From the NCBI RefSeq assembly GCF_014901205.1, contig NZ_JACNMU010000001.1, forward strand, positions 372,001 to 436,000: DNA of 64,000 bases, read 5' to 3'. The stretch comes from Meridianimarinicoccus sp. MJW13. GTDB taxonomy: Bacteria > Pseudomonadota > Alphaproteobacteria > Rhodobacterales > Rhodobacteraceae. Shown here piece after piece: positions 45,935-64,000 of this stretch (the stretch's first letter is position 1; each line of letters opens with the position of its first letter). A program made the translations under genes and the position numbers. The notes beneath the pieces were generated by a model that was not told the DNA's origin, ran no database searches, and saw nothing but the letters and a program-made list of their open reading frames with translations.

Positions 45935-46555
45935 TCAGCGTTCAAGGGCCCCCTTGCCTGCCAAAATCCCGGGGCGAAATCTGGCAATTCGGGCCACTCG
46001 GGTTTCCGGCTTCTTGGCGGAATTCAGGGCAATGGCATAGCTGCGTTGGCGCCCCGGCGTCAGATTTGAAAACGCCTCTGCCAACTCTGGATCCTCCGTC
46101 AGCGCATCTTCCAGTTCCACCGGTAGATCCAGTGTTCGCACGACTTTGGGCGCCCTGATGCCGCGCTCTGCATAGCCCTTGGCCTCCTCCAGATAGGCGC
46201 GCAGAAGGCTCTCTCGGTCCCGCACCCCGGCGGCGGAAGTAAAAACCACCGTGTCGGGGTTCTGGGTATTCGGCCCCCGGCGTTGCAGAATGCCAGCCGG
46301 ATCTTTCAACAACGCGGCGTTGAAGAAGGTCAACCGGAAATCTTCCCGGAAAGCACCCATCAGAACGATATTGCGGCTTGCGTGAATATAGCAGGGATGC
46401 CCCCATTTCACGGCTTCCCCAAGACCTGCTTGCAGACAGATCCGTCTCAGAGACGCCAGCCCCTCGGCCCAGTGGTGCGCGGAACACGCCGGCGTATCGA
46501 ACCGTGAACACCGTCCGCAACCACGCGTGAAAAAGTCCTCAACCTCGGTGATCAT
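45935..46555 (-). CDS. YdeI/OmdA (DUF1801-type) family protein
   Basis: A 206-aa soluble protein. The N-terminal half is a DUF1801-like domain (KWGHPCYIHASRNIVLMGAFREDFRLTFFNAALLKDP). The C-terminal half is the YdeI/OmpD-associated motif AFSNLTPGRQRSYAIALNSAKKPETRVARIARFRPGILAGKG. Members were linked to antimicrobial peptide or polymyxin tolerance in enterobacteria, but the biochemical role is unknown. N-terminal cysteines (CGRCSRF…CSAHHW) are unusual and might bind metal. It lies between rplW and rplB as the sole gene of that seam. Confidence 0.85.
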   Translation of the reverse strand: MITEVEDFFTRGCGRCSRFDTPACSAHHWAEGLASLRRICLQAGLGEAVKWGHPCYIHASRNIVLMGAFREDFRLTFFNAALLKDPAGILQRRGPNTQNPDTVVFTSAAGVRDRESLLRAYLEEAKGYAERGIRAPKVVRTLDLPVELEDALTEDPELAEAFSNLTPGRQRSYAIALNSAKKPETRVARIARFRPGILAGKGALER

Positions 46556-46604
46556 GGCCTGCCTTCCCAGTCTCGGGCCACCCTACCCCCACAATTCCCC
46601 GGAG

Positions 46605-46640
46605 CAAAAGAAAAGCCCCCGCATCGCTGCGAGGGCCTTT
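46605..46640 (-). terminator. Terminator after rplW
   Basis: AAAAGCCCCCGCA (46611–46623) pairs with TGCGAGGGCCTTT (46628–46640), 13 bp with two wobbles, followed on the minus strand by further T-rich sequence (TTTTCTTTTG). It closes the str–S10 unit (rpsL to rplW). Confidence 0.78.
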
Positions 46641-46648
46641 CCGATTTC

Positions 46649-46670
46649 GTAGGGCGGGGTTCACCCCGCC
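46649..46670. repeat. Boundary palindrome at the rplW stop
   Basis: GTAGGGCGGGGTT followed by CACCCCGCC; the GGCGGGGT core pairs with ACCCCGCC. The next ten bases, GTCCCGATCA, end in the rplW stop codon (complement of TGA) and are identical at the fusA stop. Confidence 0.65.
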
Positions 46671-46677
46671 GTCCCGA

Positions 46678-46974
46678 TCACAGACCGGTGGAGACGTCGA
46701 TCGTGTTGCCCTCTTCGAGCGTCACATAGGCTTTCTTGACGTCCTTGCGCTTGCCCAGCATGCCGCGGAAACGCTTGACCTTGCCCTTGGTGATGGTCGT
46801 GTTGACGGCCTTCACCTTGACGTTGAACAGGGTCTCGACGGCTTCCTTGATCATCGGCTTGTTGGCGTCGATGGCCACTTCGAAGACAACCGCGTTGGCC
46901 TCGGAGGCCATGGTCGCTTTCTCGGTGACGATCGGCTTGCGGATCACGTCGTAGAGTTCGGCTTTGGTGCTCAT
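46678..46974 (-). CDS. rplW: 50S ribosomal protein L23
   Basis: A 98-aa protein. [52 protein letters not shown] is standard, with the C-terminal [21 protein letters not shown]23 is the docking site for SRP and trigger factor at the tunnel exit. It overlaps rplD by 4 bases and ends its unit: a palindrome and a terminator follow instead of rplB. Confidence 0.97.
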   Translation of the reverse strand: MSTKAELYDVIRKPIVTEKATMASEANAVVFEVAIDANKPMIKEAVETLFNVKVKAVNTTITKGKVKRFRGMLGKRKDVKKAYVTLEEGNTIDVSTGL

Positions 46975-47591
46975 TTCAGGCGCGCCTCCAGCGCTTCGAC
47001 ACCCGCTTTCGTGATCACCAGGGTGTCACGCTTCAGGATGTCATAGACATTGGCGCCCATCGACGGCAGCACGTCCAGACCTTCGATGTTGGACGCAGCG
47101 CGCGCGAAGTTCGCGTTCACTTCTGCCCCATCGATGATCAGGGCGCGTTTCCAGCCCAGGTTCTTGACCGCAGTGGCCAGAGCCTTGGTCTTGCCCGCGT
47201 CCAGAGCCGCGTCCTCGATCACAACCAGGTTGCCCGACTGTGCCTTCGCCGACAGGGCGTGCTTCAGGCCCAGAGCGCGGACCTTCTTCGGCAGATCGTG
47301 CGCGTGGCTGCGCGGGGTCGGACCCTTGTAGATACCGCCCTTGCGGAAGATCGGTGCGTTCCGGTCACCGTGGCGTGCGCCGCCGGTGCCCTTCTGGCGA
47401 TAGATCTTCTTGGTCGAATAGCTGGTCTCGGACCGGGTCTTGACCTTGTGGGTGCCGGCCTGCGCCTTGTTGCGCTGCCAACGGACCACACGCTGCAGGA
47501 TATCTGCGCGCGGCTCCAGGCCGAAGATGTCGTCATTCAGATCGACATCGCCCGCTTCAGAAGCGTCGAGCTTGATCACTTGCGCTTTCAT
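46971..47591 (-). CDS. rplD: 50S ribosomal protein L4
   Basis: A 206-aa protein. The extended loop [46 protein letters not shown] lines the exit tunnel and looks wild type. In E. coli L4 autoregulates the S10 operon by attenuation in the rpsJ leader. It overlaps both rplC (4 bases) and rplW (4 bases). Confidence 0.97.
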   Translation of the reverse strand: MKAQVIKLDASEAGDVDLNDDIFGLEPRADILQRVVRWQRNKAQAGTHKVKTRSETSYSTKKIYRQKGTGGARHGDRNAPIFRKGGIYKGPTPRSHAHDLPKKVRALGLKHALSAKAQSGNLVVIEDAALDAGKTKALATAVKNLGWKRALIIDGAEVNANFARAASNIEGLDVLPSMGANVYDILKRDTLVITKAGVEALEARLK

Positions 47592-48334
47592 TCTACCGCA
47601 CCTCCTTCAGGGGCTTCAGCCGGAGCTTCTGCCGGTGCTTCGGTCGCCGCAGCTTCCACCACTTTCAGGGCAGCCGGGAACGGCACGCCATCGGGCAGTT
47701 TCTTCTTCACGGCATCCTTGATGGTGACCCAGCCGCCTTTCGAACCCGGCACCGCGCCCTTGACCATGATCAGGCCACGGTCGGCATCGGTCCGAACCAC
47801 TTCCAGGTTCTGGGTGGTGACACGGGCAGCGCCCATGTGACCGGCCATCTTCTTGCCTTTGAACACCTTGCCGGGATCCTGACACTGGCCGGTCGAACCG
47901 TGCGAACGGTGCGAGATCGACACGCCGTGCGAGGCGCGCAGGCCGCCGAAGTTGTGCCGCTTCATGGCACCGGCAAAGCCTTTACCGATCGAGGTGCCGG
48001 ACACATCGACCTTCTGGCCTTCGACGAAATGGTCAGCCGAAATCTCGGCGCCCACGTCGATCAGGTTTTCCGGGGCCACGCGGAATTCCACCAGCTTGCG
48101 CTTGGGGGCCACTTTCGCAACAGCGAAATGACCGCGCATGGCCTGGCTCACACGTTTGGCCTTGGCCGTGCCGGCGCCCAGCTGAACCGCGGTGTAGCCA
48201 TCGCGTTCAGTGGTCCGCTGGTCAACGACCTGCAGGTTGTCGAGTTGAAGAACGGTCACGGGGATCTGCTTCCCGTCCTCCATGAACAGGCGGGTCATGC
48301 CCACCTTTTTCGCAATAACGCCAGAGCGCATCAT
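47588..48334 (-). CDS. rplC: 50S ribosomal protein L3
   Basis: A 248-aa protein. [27 protein letters not shown] and the loop [36 protein letters not shown], including the Gln that PrmB methylates in enterobacteria. The C-terminal tail is Ala/Glu/Pro-rich (about 25 residues), an alphaproteobacterial extension. The start is ATG 48334 (ATGATG) with GAGGAGGG upstream. Confidence 0.97.
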   Translation of the reverse strand: MMRSGVIAKKVGMTRLFMEDGKQIPVTVLQLDNLQVVDQRTTERDGYTAVQLGAGTAKAKRVSQAMRGHFAVAKVAPKRKLVEFRVAPENLIDVGAEISADHFVEGQKVDVSGTSIGKGFAGAMKRHNFGGLRASHGVSISHRSHGSTGQCQDPGKVFKGKKMAGHMGAARVTTQNLEVVRTDADRGLIMVKGAVPGSKGGWVTIKDAVKKKLPDGVPFPAALKVVEAAATEAPAEAPAEAPEGGAVE

Positions 48335-48345
48335 GTCTGCCCTCC

Positions 48346-48654
48346 TCAAACCTTGATTTCGACGTCAACGCCGGCCGCGAGGTCGAGCTTCATCAGCGCG
48401 TCCACGGTCTGCGGGGTCGGGTCAACAATGTCGAGCAGGCGTTTGTGCGTGCGGATCTCGAACTGGTCACGAGATTTCTTGTTCACGTGCGGACCACGCA
48501 GAACGGTGAATTTCTCGATCTTGTTCGGCAGCGGGATCGGCCCGCGCACGGTTGCGCCCGTCCGTTTGGCGGTATTGACGATCTCCTGGGTGCTGGCATC
48601 CAGAACCCGATAGTCAAACGCCTTCAGCCGGATGCGAATGTTTTGGCTTTGCAT
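48346..48654 (-). CDS. rpsJ: 30S ribosomal protein S10
   Basis: A 102-aa protein. [66 protein letters not shown] are standard. S10 is also NusE, which links ribosome and NusG. The loop associated with tetracycline tolerance ([10 protein letters not shown]) looks wild type. It starts after an 80-base gap from tuf that contains a hairpin. Confidence 0.98.
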   Translation of the reverse strand: MQSQNIRIRLKAFDYRVLDASTQEIVNTAKRTGATVRGPIPLPNKIEKFTVLRGPHVNKKSRDQFEIRTHKRLLDIVDPTPQTVDALMKLDLAAGVDVEIKV

Positions 48655-48686
48655 TCTTGTCGCCTTTCGCGGCACAGAAAAGAGAG

Positions 48687-48714
48687 GTGGAGCGCCCATT
48701 ATCGGGCGCCCCAC
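48687..48714 (-). promoter_or_regulatory. tuf–rpsJ intergenic hairpin
   Basis: GTGGAGCGCCC (48687–48697) pairs with GGGCGCCCCAC (48704–48714), 11 bp with one wobble, followed on the minus strand by TGCCTCTCTTTTCTG-like pyrimidine-rich sequence. It may partly terminate after tuf or serve as the S10-leader attenuator. Confidence 0.5.
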
Positions 48715-48734
48715 AGTCATTCCCGAAGGTCTTG

Positions 48735-49910
<1,176 letters not shown>

Positions 49911-49938
49911 GATGGCCTCCTGCTATCTTTTTACGGTC

Positions 49939-49960
49939 GGCGGGGTGAGCCCCGCCCTAC
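49939..49960. repeat. Boundary palindrome, fusA–tuf gap (inverted copy)
   Basis: GGCGGGGTGAGCCCCGCC followed by CTAC, the inverted form of the GTAGGGCGGGG… element. It is 29 bases outside the tuf start and faces the next copy (49969–49990) with an 8-base space. Confidence 0.65.
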
Positions 49961-49968
49961 GGTGGGTG

Positions 49969-49990
49969 GTAGGGCGGGGTTAACCCCGCC
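49969..49990. repeat. Boundary palindrome at the fusA stop
   Basis: GTAGGGCGGGGTT followed by AACCCCGCC. The next ten bases, GTCCCGATCA, end in the fusA stop codon exactly as at rplW. Confidence 0.65.
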
Positions 49991-49997
49991 GTCCCGA

Positions 49998-52115
49998 TCA
50001 GGCGTATTTTGCCTGGATCTCGTCGCTGATGTTCTGCGGCACCGGATCATAGTGATCGAACTGCATCGAGAAGTTTGCCCGGCCCGAAGACATGGACCGC
50101 AGCGTATTGATGTAGCCGAACATGTTGGCCAGCGGCACGAAGGCGTCGATCGCGATCGCGTTGCCGCGGGTGTCCTGACCCTGCACCTGACCCCGACGGG
50201 ACGTCAGGTCGCCGATGATGCCACCGGTGTATTCTTCCGGCGTGATCACTTCGACCTTCATGATCGGTTCCAGCAACTTGGCACCGGCACGGCGCATGCC
50301 TTCGCGCATACACATCCGGCCCGCGATTTCGAACGCCAGAACACTGGAGTCCACATCGTGGAACTTGCCGTCGATCAGCGCGACCTTGAAATCGATGACG
50401 GGGAAGCCGGCCAGCGGGCCGCTATCCATAACCGATTTGATGCCCTTTTCGACGCCAGGAATGTATTCCTTCGGAATGGCGCCACCAACGATCTTGCTCT
50501 CGAACGAGAAGCCTTCGCCAGGCTCTGTCGGGGAAATGACCATCTTGACTTCGGCGAACTGACCCGAACCACCCGACTGCTTCTTGTGGGTGTAGGTGTG
50601 CTCGACCTCGTGACCGATGGTCTCGCGGTAGGCCACCTGCGGCGCGCCGATGTTGGCTTCGACCTTGAATTCGCGCTTCAGACGATCCACCAGGATGTCG
50701 AGGTGAAGTTCGCCCATGCCCTTCATGATGGTCTGACCCGATTCCAGGTCGGTTTCCACGCGGAAGGACGGGTCTTCAGCGGCCAGACGGGCCAGACCCT
50801 GGGACATCTTCTCCTGGTCGGCCTTGGTTTTCGGCTCGACCGCGATCTCGATCACCGGATCCGGGAAGGTCATGGTTTCCAGAACCACCGGATCCTTGGC
50901 GTCACACAGGGTATCGCCCGTGGTGGTGTCTTTCAGACCCGCCAGCGCGATGATGTCGCCTGCGAAGGCTTCATCGATTTCTTCGCGGTTGTTCGAGTGC
51001 ATCATCATCATCCGACCGATGCGCTCTTTGCGGCCCTTGGTCGAGTTCAGGATCGAGTCACCCTTGTTCATCTTGCCCGAATAGATCCGGGTGAAGGTCA
51101 GCGAACCGACGAAGGGGTCGTTCATGATCTTGAACGCCAGACCGGCGAACGGCATGTTGTCATCCGCACGGCGCGGGATGTCGCGCACTTCTTCCTCGTC
51201 GCCCGGCTTGAAGCCCATGTAGTCGACCACGTCCAGCGGGCTGGGCAGATAGTCGATCACGGCGTTCAGCAGCGGCTGGACACCCTTGTTCTTGAACGCC
51301 GAACCGCCCAGAACCGGAACGAAAGCCATGGCCAGAGTGCCCTTGCGCAGCAGTTTGCGCAGGGTTGCCACATCGGGCTCTTCGCCTTCGAGGTAGGCTT
51401 CCATCGCGTCGTCGTCCATGTCGACGGCCGCTTCGATCATCTTGCCGCGCCACTCTTCAGCCACGTCTTTCAGGCTGTCGCGGATATCGACCTTCTCCCA
51501 GGACGCGCCCAGATCTTCACCTTTCCACAGCCACTCTTTCATGGTGACCAGGTCGATGAGGCCTTCCAGCTCGTTCTCGGCGCCGATGGGCAGAGCCACC
51601 GGAACAGCAACCGCGCCGGTGCGATCTTCGATCATGCGCACGCAGTTGAAGAAGTCGGCGCCGATCTTGTCCATCTTGTTGACGAAAACGATGCGCGGAA
51701 CCTTGTAGCGATCGGCCTGACGCCAGACGGTTTCGGTCTGCGGCTCGACACCGGCGTTGGCGTCCAGAACACAGACGGCACCGTCGAGAACCGCCAGCGA
51801 GCGTTCGACTTCGATGGTGAAGTCAACGTGGCCGGGGGTGTCGATGATGTTCAGGCGGTGCTTCGGGGTGTCGGCTGTTACGCCGTCCTCGGTGCGCTCC
51901 CAGAAGGTGGTGGTTGCAGCCGAGGTGATGGTGATGCCCCGCTCCTGCTCCTGTTCCATCCAGTCCATTGTCGCCGCGCCATCGTGCACTTCGCCGAGGT
52001 TGTGGGACTTGCCGGTGTAGAACAGGATACGCTCAGAGCAGGTGGTCTTGCCTGCATCAATGTGCGCCATGATACCGAAGTTGCGGTACCGGTCGAGGGG
52101 ATAATCGCGAGCCAT
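49998..52115 (-). CDS. fusA: Elongation factor G
   Basis: A 705-aa translocase GTPase. G1 AHIDAGKTT (about 17–25), DTPGHVDFT and NKMDK are intact. Five-domain layout with [21 protein letters not shown] in domain IV and [22 protein letters not shown] are present. Usual length is about 700. It lies 27 bases after rpsG in the str unit. Confidence 0.98.
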   Translation of the reverse strand: MARDYPLDRYRNFGIMAHIDAGKTTCSERILFYTGKSHNLGEVHDGAATMDWMEQEQERGITITSAATTTFWERTEDGVTADTPKHRLNIIDTPGHVDFTIEVERSLAVLDGAVCVLDANAGVEPQTETVWRQADRYKVPRIVFVNKMDKIGADFFNCVRMIEDRTGAVAVPVALPIGAENELEGLIDLVTMKEWLWKGEDLGASWEKVDIRDSLKDVAEEWRGKMIEAAVDMDDDAMEAYLEGEEPDVATLRKLLRKGTLAMAFVPVLGGSAFKNKGVQPLLNAVIDYLPSPLDVVDYMGFKPGDEEEVRDIPRRADDNMPFAGLAFKIMNDPFVGSLTFTRIYSGKMNKGDSILNSTKGRKERIGRMMMMHSNNREEIDEAFAGDIIALAGLKDTTTGDTLCDAKDPVVLETMTFPDPVIEIAVEPKTKADQEKMSQGLARLAAEDPSFRVETDLESGQTIMKGMGELHLDILVDRLKREFKVEANIGAPQVAYRETIGHEVEHTYTHKKQSGGSGQFAEVKMVISPTEPGEGFSFESKIVGGAIPKEYIPGVEKGIKSVMDSGPLAGFPVIDFKVALIDGKFHDVDSSVLAFEIAGRMCMREGMRRAGAKLLEPIMKVEVITPEEYTGGIIGDLTSRRGQVQGQDTRGNAIAIDAFVPLANMFGYINTLRSMSSGRANFSMQFDHYDPVPQNISDEIQAKYA

Positions 52116-52142
52116 GGGTTCGGTCCTTAGGCGGAGTATTGT

Positions 52143-52625
<483 letters not shown>

Positions 52626-52997
52626 TTACTTGGGGCGCTTGGCGCCGTATTTCGAGCGGCGCTGCTTACGGTCTTTGACGCCCTGGGTATCCAGAACACC
52701 GCGCAGGATGTGATAACGGACACCGGGAAGGTCTTTTACACGGCCGCCACGGATCAGGACCACCGAGTGTTCCTGAAGGTTGTGGCTTTCACCCGGAATG
52801 TAGCTGATGACTTCATAGCCGTTGGTCAGACGCACCTTGGCCACCTTCCGCATGGCCGAGTTCGGCTTTTTGGGCGTGGTGGTGTAGACGCGCGTGCAGA
52901 CGCCGCGCTTCTGGGGGCAGGATTCCAAGTGCTGCGACTTGGAGCGTTTCACTTTCGGCTGCCGCGGTTTGCGGATCAGCTGTTGGATCGTTGGCAT
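52626..52997 (-). CDS. rpsL: 30S ribosomal protein S12
   Basis: A 123-aa protein. [20 protein letters not shown] starts it, and [19 protein letters not shown] and [14 protein letters not shown] contain Lys43 and Lys88, the positions changed in streptomycin-resistant mutants; both are wild type here. The start ATG 52997 is the family start; the frame open to 53132 is leader sequence. It is the first gene of the str–S10 unit, behind a strong promoter. Confidence 0.98.
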   Translation of the reverse strand: MPTIQQLIRKPRQPKVKRSKSQHLESCPQKRGVCTRVYTTTPKKPNSAMRKVAKVRLTNGYEVISYIPGESHNLQEHSVVLIRGGRVKDLPGVRYHILRGVLDTQGVKDRKQRRSKYGAKRPK

Positions 52998-53107
52998 TCC
53001 GGTTCGTACTCCGCTTTGCTCATCGTTCGTCTTGTCGGTGCACGCCAAGACGACGCGCGGTTCATTTCTTATCTCGTGGCGCTGCCCGATTGATATACGG
53101 ACAAGCG

Positions 53108-53150
53108 AAAAAGCCGCTCCCGCCTCCTGCATTCAGGGGCGATGCGGCGG
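53108..53150 (-). promoter_or_regulatory. Attenuator-like hairpin in the rpsL leader
   Basis: The minus-strand RNA can pair CCTG with CAGG, then CGCC with GGCG (one bulge) and an outer CCGC with GCGG, and is followed by CTTTTTCGC. It lies about 110 bases before rpsL and about 90 after the promoter, where premature termination would control the str unit. Confidence 0.5.
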
Positions 53151-53238
53151 GTTCCAGAGGATCGGAGCGCCAAGCGTTCGGATCATGACCACGACTAATC
53201 TTGGGTCAGGACAGGGAAAACCCCACCCGATTGCGCGG

Positions 53239-53267
53239 CGTATAGACAGAGTCGCAGGGGGTGTCAA
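53239..53267 (-). promoter_or_regulatory. Strong sigma70-type promoter of the str–S10 unit
   Basis: On the minus strand, TTGACA (53267–53262) and TATACG (53244–53239) are separated by exactly 17 bases. A GC-rich discriminator follows (CCGCGC). The 12-base block around the -10, TGTCTATACGCC, recurs in the rplO promoter. The leader to rpsL is about 235 bases. Confidence 0.72.
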
Positions 53268-53294
53268 CATCCAGCGGGCGCTCTGCGCGCCGGA

Positions 53295-54209
53295 TCACGT
53301 CTGACGGCTGCGTCGGCGGGCCTGATGCTCGCGATACAGGGTGAATCCGCCGGTGGCGAGCACGATCGCCGCCCCGACCAGGGTCAGCAGATCCGGGCGT
53401 TCGCCAAGGAACAGCACGCCCAGCAGAAGCGCCCACAGCAGGCCGGTGTAGCGGAAGGGCATGACAAAGGCGATCTCGCCCACCTGCATGCAGCGCACCG
53501 CCAGGATATAGGCCGCCGCCGAGAACACCGCCGCCGCCACAATCCCCACCCACAGCGACGGGGTCGGCATCTGCCAGGTCACCGCCGGGCTGATCACCGC
53601 CGCCGCCAGCAAAACCGCGATGGCGCCGCACAGCGCTGTCAGAATCGGAGAGAAATGCGCCGGAACGCGGCGCGCGGCCAGATCGCGCAGCGTAAACCCG
53701 GCCACCGCCGACAGGCCCGCCAGTGACCAGATGTCAAAAACCTCGGTGCCGGGCCGGATGATGATCATCACCCCGCCAAAACCGATCAGGATCGCCACCA
53801 GACGGCGCCAGCCTATCGGCTCTTTCAGGAACACCGCCCCGGCCAGCGCCACCGACAGCGGCCCGGCCTGGATGATCGCGGTAAATGTGGACAGGCTCAG
53901 GTGCTGCAACGAGATCAGCACGCTGAAGGCGGTCCAGATTTCGGCAAAACTGCGCAGGGCGACCAGTGCCCAGCCCCGGCGTTCCAGACGGAAAAGCTGG
54001 ACAAGGATGCCGCCGTGGATGGCCAGCGCCAGCAGGATCAGCGCGGTCAAGCCACCGCGCAAAACCAGGATCTGCGCGACCGGCAGGGTCCCGGCCATGG
54101 CCCGCATGCAGGCGTCATTGCCGACGAAGGCCGCCATCGAGAGGGTCATCAGGAAGGCGCCGCGCAGGTTGCGGCTGGCAACAGAGCTGTCTTCGGCCAA
54201 AGCAGGCAC
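53295..54209 (-). CDS. EamA/DMT family transporter
   Basis: A 304-aa inner-membrane protein with about ten helices in two EamA repeats. The first includes GAFLMTLSMAAFVGNDACMRAM and ILVLRGGLTALILLALAI; the ends of repeats show AGPLSVALAGAVFLKEPIGWRRLVAILIGFGGVMIII and YTGLLWALLLGVLFLGERPDLLTLVGAAIVLATG, the typical drug/metabolite exporter pattern. The GTG at 54209 is taken as the start. A longer frame would begin within the rpoC terminator. The substrate is unknown. It sits between rpoC and rpsL. Confidence 0.85.
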   Translation of the reverse strand: MPALAEDSSVASRNLRGAFLMTLSMAAFVGNDACMRAMAGTLPVAQILVLRGGLTALILLALAIHGGILVQLFRLERRGWALVALRSFAEIWTAFSVLISLQHLSLSTFTAIIQAGPLSVALAGAVFLKEPIGWRRLVAILIGFGGVMIIIRPGTEVFDIWSLAGLSAVAGFTLRDLAARRVPAHFSPILTALCGAIAVLLAAAVISPAVTWQMPTPSLWVGIVAAAVFSAAAYILAVRCMQVGEIAFVMPFRYTGLLWALLLGVLFLGERPDLLTLVGAAIVLATGGFTLYREHQARRRSRQT

Positions 54210-54255
54210 GGCAGGGTTCCCTGGATCGTCAGGCCAGCCGCGAAAGCCGACCAAT

Positions 54256-54285
54256 GAAAAACCCCGCCCTGTTCCGGGCGGGGTT
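54256..54285 (-). terminator. Terminator after rpoC
   Basis: AACCCCGCCC (54260–54269) pairs with GGGCGGGGTT (54276–54285), 10 bp with a 6-base loop, and the minus strand continues with TTTTT. It ends the rplJ-rplL-rpoB-rpoC unit. Confidence 0.88.
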
Positions 54286-54307
54286 CCTTGTGCGTGTCAG
54301 CGGGCGA

Positions 54308-58561
<4,254 letters not shown>

Positions 58562-58629
58562 TGAGTTTCCTCAGAATACGGGCGTTTTGGGGGAGTGAAG
58601 GCGGAGAGATCCCCGCCCTGCCGGGCTGC

Positions 58630-58651
58630 GTAGGGCGGGGTTCACCCCGCC
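58630..58651. repeat. Boundary palindrome in the rpoB–rpoC gap
   Basis: GTAGGGCGGGGTT followed by CACCCCGCC, the same 22-base core as at rplW, starting 10 bases outside the rpoB stop. The extra GTCCCGATCA is missing here. Confidence 0.65.
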
Positions 58652-58661
58652 GCCGCCGGCC

Positions 58662-62798
<4,137 letters not shown>

Positions 62799-62973
62799 AA
62801 GTGCCGTTGCCTTTCGTTTCACCGGAATACCGCCACCGCCGGGGCCACGGGGCGCATCCCTGAAACATCGAAACGGTCGGTCCATGCCTGGCGCCCTTCC
62901 CACGGGGTGCCTCCCGACCTTTGACCGCTTCTTGGAGAACCCCTGTCAACAGGGCCTCGCCAAGACGCGGATA

Positions 62974-63002
62974 GCTGGACCCGGAGTATCCCCGGGCCCA
63001 GC
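62974..63002 (-). promoter_or_regulatory. rplL–rpoB attenuator-like hairpin
   Basis: GCTGGACCCGG (62974–62984) pairs with CCGGGCCCAGC (62992–63002), 11 bp with one wobble and a 7-base loop, 37 bases past the rplL stop. In many bacteria a hairpin at this site lets only part of the transcripts reach rpoB. Confidence 0.55.
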
Positions 63003-63038
63003 CAATCTTGAAACCTACGGGCCAGATGGCCCGACGGA

Positions 63039-63419
63039 TTACTTGAGCTCGATCTCGGCGCCGACTGCTTCCAGCTTCGCCTTGATGTCTTCGGCTTCTT
63101 CTTTCGAAACCTGCTCTTTGACAGCTTTGCCGCCAGCTTCGACCAGCTCTTTGGCTTCTTTCAGGCCAAGACCGGTGATGCCGCGAACTTCCTTGATGAC
63201 CTTGATCTTCTCGCCGCCAGCGGCTTTCAGGATCACGTCAAATTCGGTTTGCTCTTCGGCAGCGTCGCCACCGGCGTCGCCGGCCGGGCCAGCCATCATC
63301 ACGGCGCCGCCTGCGGCGGGCTCGATGCCGTACTCATCCTTCAGGATGGTTTTCAGTTCTTGTGCTTCCAGCAGCGTCAGGTTGACGATTTGCTCAGCAA
63401 GTGCTTTCAGATCAGCCAT
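63039..63419 (-). CDS. rplL: 50S ribosomal protein L7/L12
   Basis: A 126-aa acidic protein. The N-terminal dimer part [34 protein letters not shown], the alanine/glycine hinge ([19 protein letters not shown]), and the C-terminal KTEFDVxLKAAG-type core ending [14 protein letters not shown] are typical. Several copies on L10 form the GTPase-recruiting stalk. It lies 60 bases after rplJ. Confidence 0.98.
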   Translation of the reverse strand: MADLKALAEQIVNLTLLEAQELKTILKDEYGIEPAAGGAVMMAGPAGDAGGDAAEEQTEFDVILKAAGGEKIKVIKEVRGITGLGLKEAKELVEAGGKAVKEQVSKEEAEDIKAKLEAVGAEIELK

Positions 63420-63479
63420 TTTCTCTGTTCCGTATCTTTAGATGTGTTCCAACGTGCGATGATTTCCACACGCGGGATC

Positions 63480-63998
63480 TCACGCGGCCTCGCCGCGCTC
63501 TTCGATTGTCGAAAGGATGCTCGCGATGTTCGAAGCAGGTGCGCCAATCGCACCGGCGATGTTCGAAGCGGGCGCGCCGATGCAGCCGACGATGGAGGCA
63601 ATAAGCTCCTCGCGCGACGGCATTTTCGACACGGCTTCAACACCAGCCCGGTCCAGGATCGTCTCGCCCATTGCCCCGCCAAGGATTTCGAATTTCTTGT
63701 TGTCCTTGGCGAAGTCCTCGGCCACCTTGGCTGCTGCCACGGGGTCCTCGGAATAGGACAGTACGGTCATGCCCGTAAGAAGCTCACCCATGCCTGCGCA
63801 GGGTTTGCCCTCGAGGGCGATCTTGGCGAGCCTGTTCTTGGCAACACGCACGGATCCGCCGGATGCGCGCATGCGCCCCCGAAGATCCTGCATCTCGGCA
63901 ACCGTGAGACCCGCGTAGTGTGCAACCACTACAACGCCAGAGCTTTCGAAGATCTGGCCGAGTTCATCGACCAATTTCTCTTTCTGGGCTCTATCCAC
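63480..63998 (-). CDS. rplJ: 50S ribosomal protein L10
   Basis: A 172-aa protein. (M)[39 protein letters not shown] is standard. [37 protein letters not shown] and the C-terminal L12-binding helix ([16 protein letters not shown]) follow. The start is GTG at 63998, 2 bases from the window edge, so the leader that L10 would regulate is outside. Confidence 0.96.
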   Translation of the reverse strand: MDRAQKEKLVDELGQIFESSGVVVVAHYAGLTVAEMQDLRGRMRASGGSVRVAKNRLAKIALEGKPCAGMGELLTGMTVLSYSEDPVAAAKVAEDFAKDNKKFEILGGAMGETILDRAGVEAVSKMPSREELIASIVGCIGAPASNIAGAIGAPASNIASILSTIEERGEAA

Positions 63999-64000
63999 AG

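Noticed and set aside
54210-54254. Upstream TTG start for the EamA transporter
   Set aside because: It would begin within the rpoC terminator region and adds no conserved sequence; GTG 54209 is preferred.
62940-62960. TTGACA as a rpoB promoter (minus strand)
   Set aside because: No acceptable -10 lies 16–18 bases downstream; recorded only as a lone -35-like string.

Overview
The window is a high-GC chromosomal segment from an alphaproteobacterium. It most resembles the Roseobacter group of the Rhodobacteraceae. The support is the gene order rplQ–DUF3052–rarA–rluC–HAD–ATP12–bztABCD, the block rpmH–rnpA–yidD…yidC–MOSC–engB–argB, a BztABCD-type amino-acid ABC transporter, an 'antifreeze/phasin-like' short protein typical of these bacteria, and 122-aa S13 and 123-aa S12 proteins of the expected type. 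No phage, insertion sequence, CRISPR array or plasmid gene is visible.

Layout. (1) 1–3.6 kb: a dipeptide-type solute-binding protein, an RraA-like aldolase and its FadR-type GntR regulator. (2) 3.96–7.7 kb: tRNA-Arg(ACG), an orphan sensor histidine kinase, a flavin disulfide-reductase-like enzyme and a TVP38/DedA membrane protein. (3) 7.9–19.1 kb, plus strand: rpmH–rnpA–yidD, then (after an alpha/beta hydrolase on the minus strand, ttcA and an EAL-domain protein) yidC–MOSC–XAT acetyltransferase–engB–argB–ferredoxin-like–SixA–GNAT. (4) 19.2–28.1 kb, minus strand: bztDCBA, ATP12, HAD phosphatase, rluC-type pseudouridine synthase, rarA and a DUF3052-like protein. (5) 28.2–64 kb, minus strand: the ribosomal/transcription super-cluster from rplJ-rplL-rpoB-rpoC through str, S10, spc and alpha operon genes to rplQ.

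The most informative region is the super-cluster. It is not one continuous operon. It is cut at five seams, and each seam holds non-ribosomal genes: an EamA exporter; a YdeI/DUF1801 protein; a trio of periplasmic protein, isoprenylcysteine-methyltransferase-like protein and 2OG oxygenase; a four-part insertion with a phasin-like gene, a DUF389 gene, a truncated second copy of rpmD and an AT-richer gene of unknown function; and a porin where adk is normally found. At most seams a terminator hairpin closes the upstream ribosomal unit and a sigma70-type promoter with a 17-base spacer restarts the next one. Several restarted leaders carry terminator-like hairpins soon after the predicted start, which suggests attenuation. 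A 20-bp hairpin lies directly on the porin ribosome-binding site.

Candidates for something new are the unknown gene at 34193–34948 with its adjacent rpmD remnant, the porin leader hairpin, the 2OG oxygenase embedded among ribosomal protein genes, and the short palindrome family placed at ribosomal operon boundaries. All functional claims are from reading the sequence and general knowledge of families. No database search was run.
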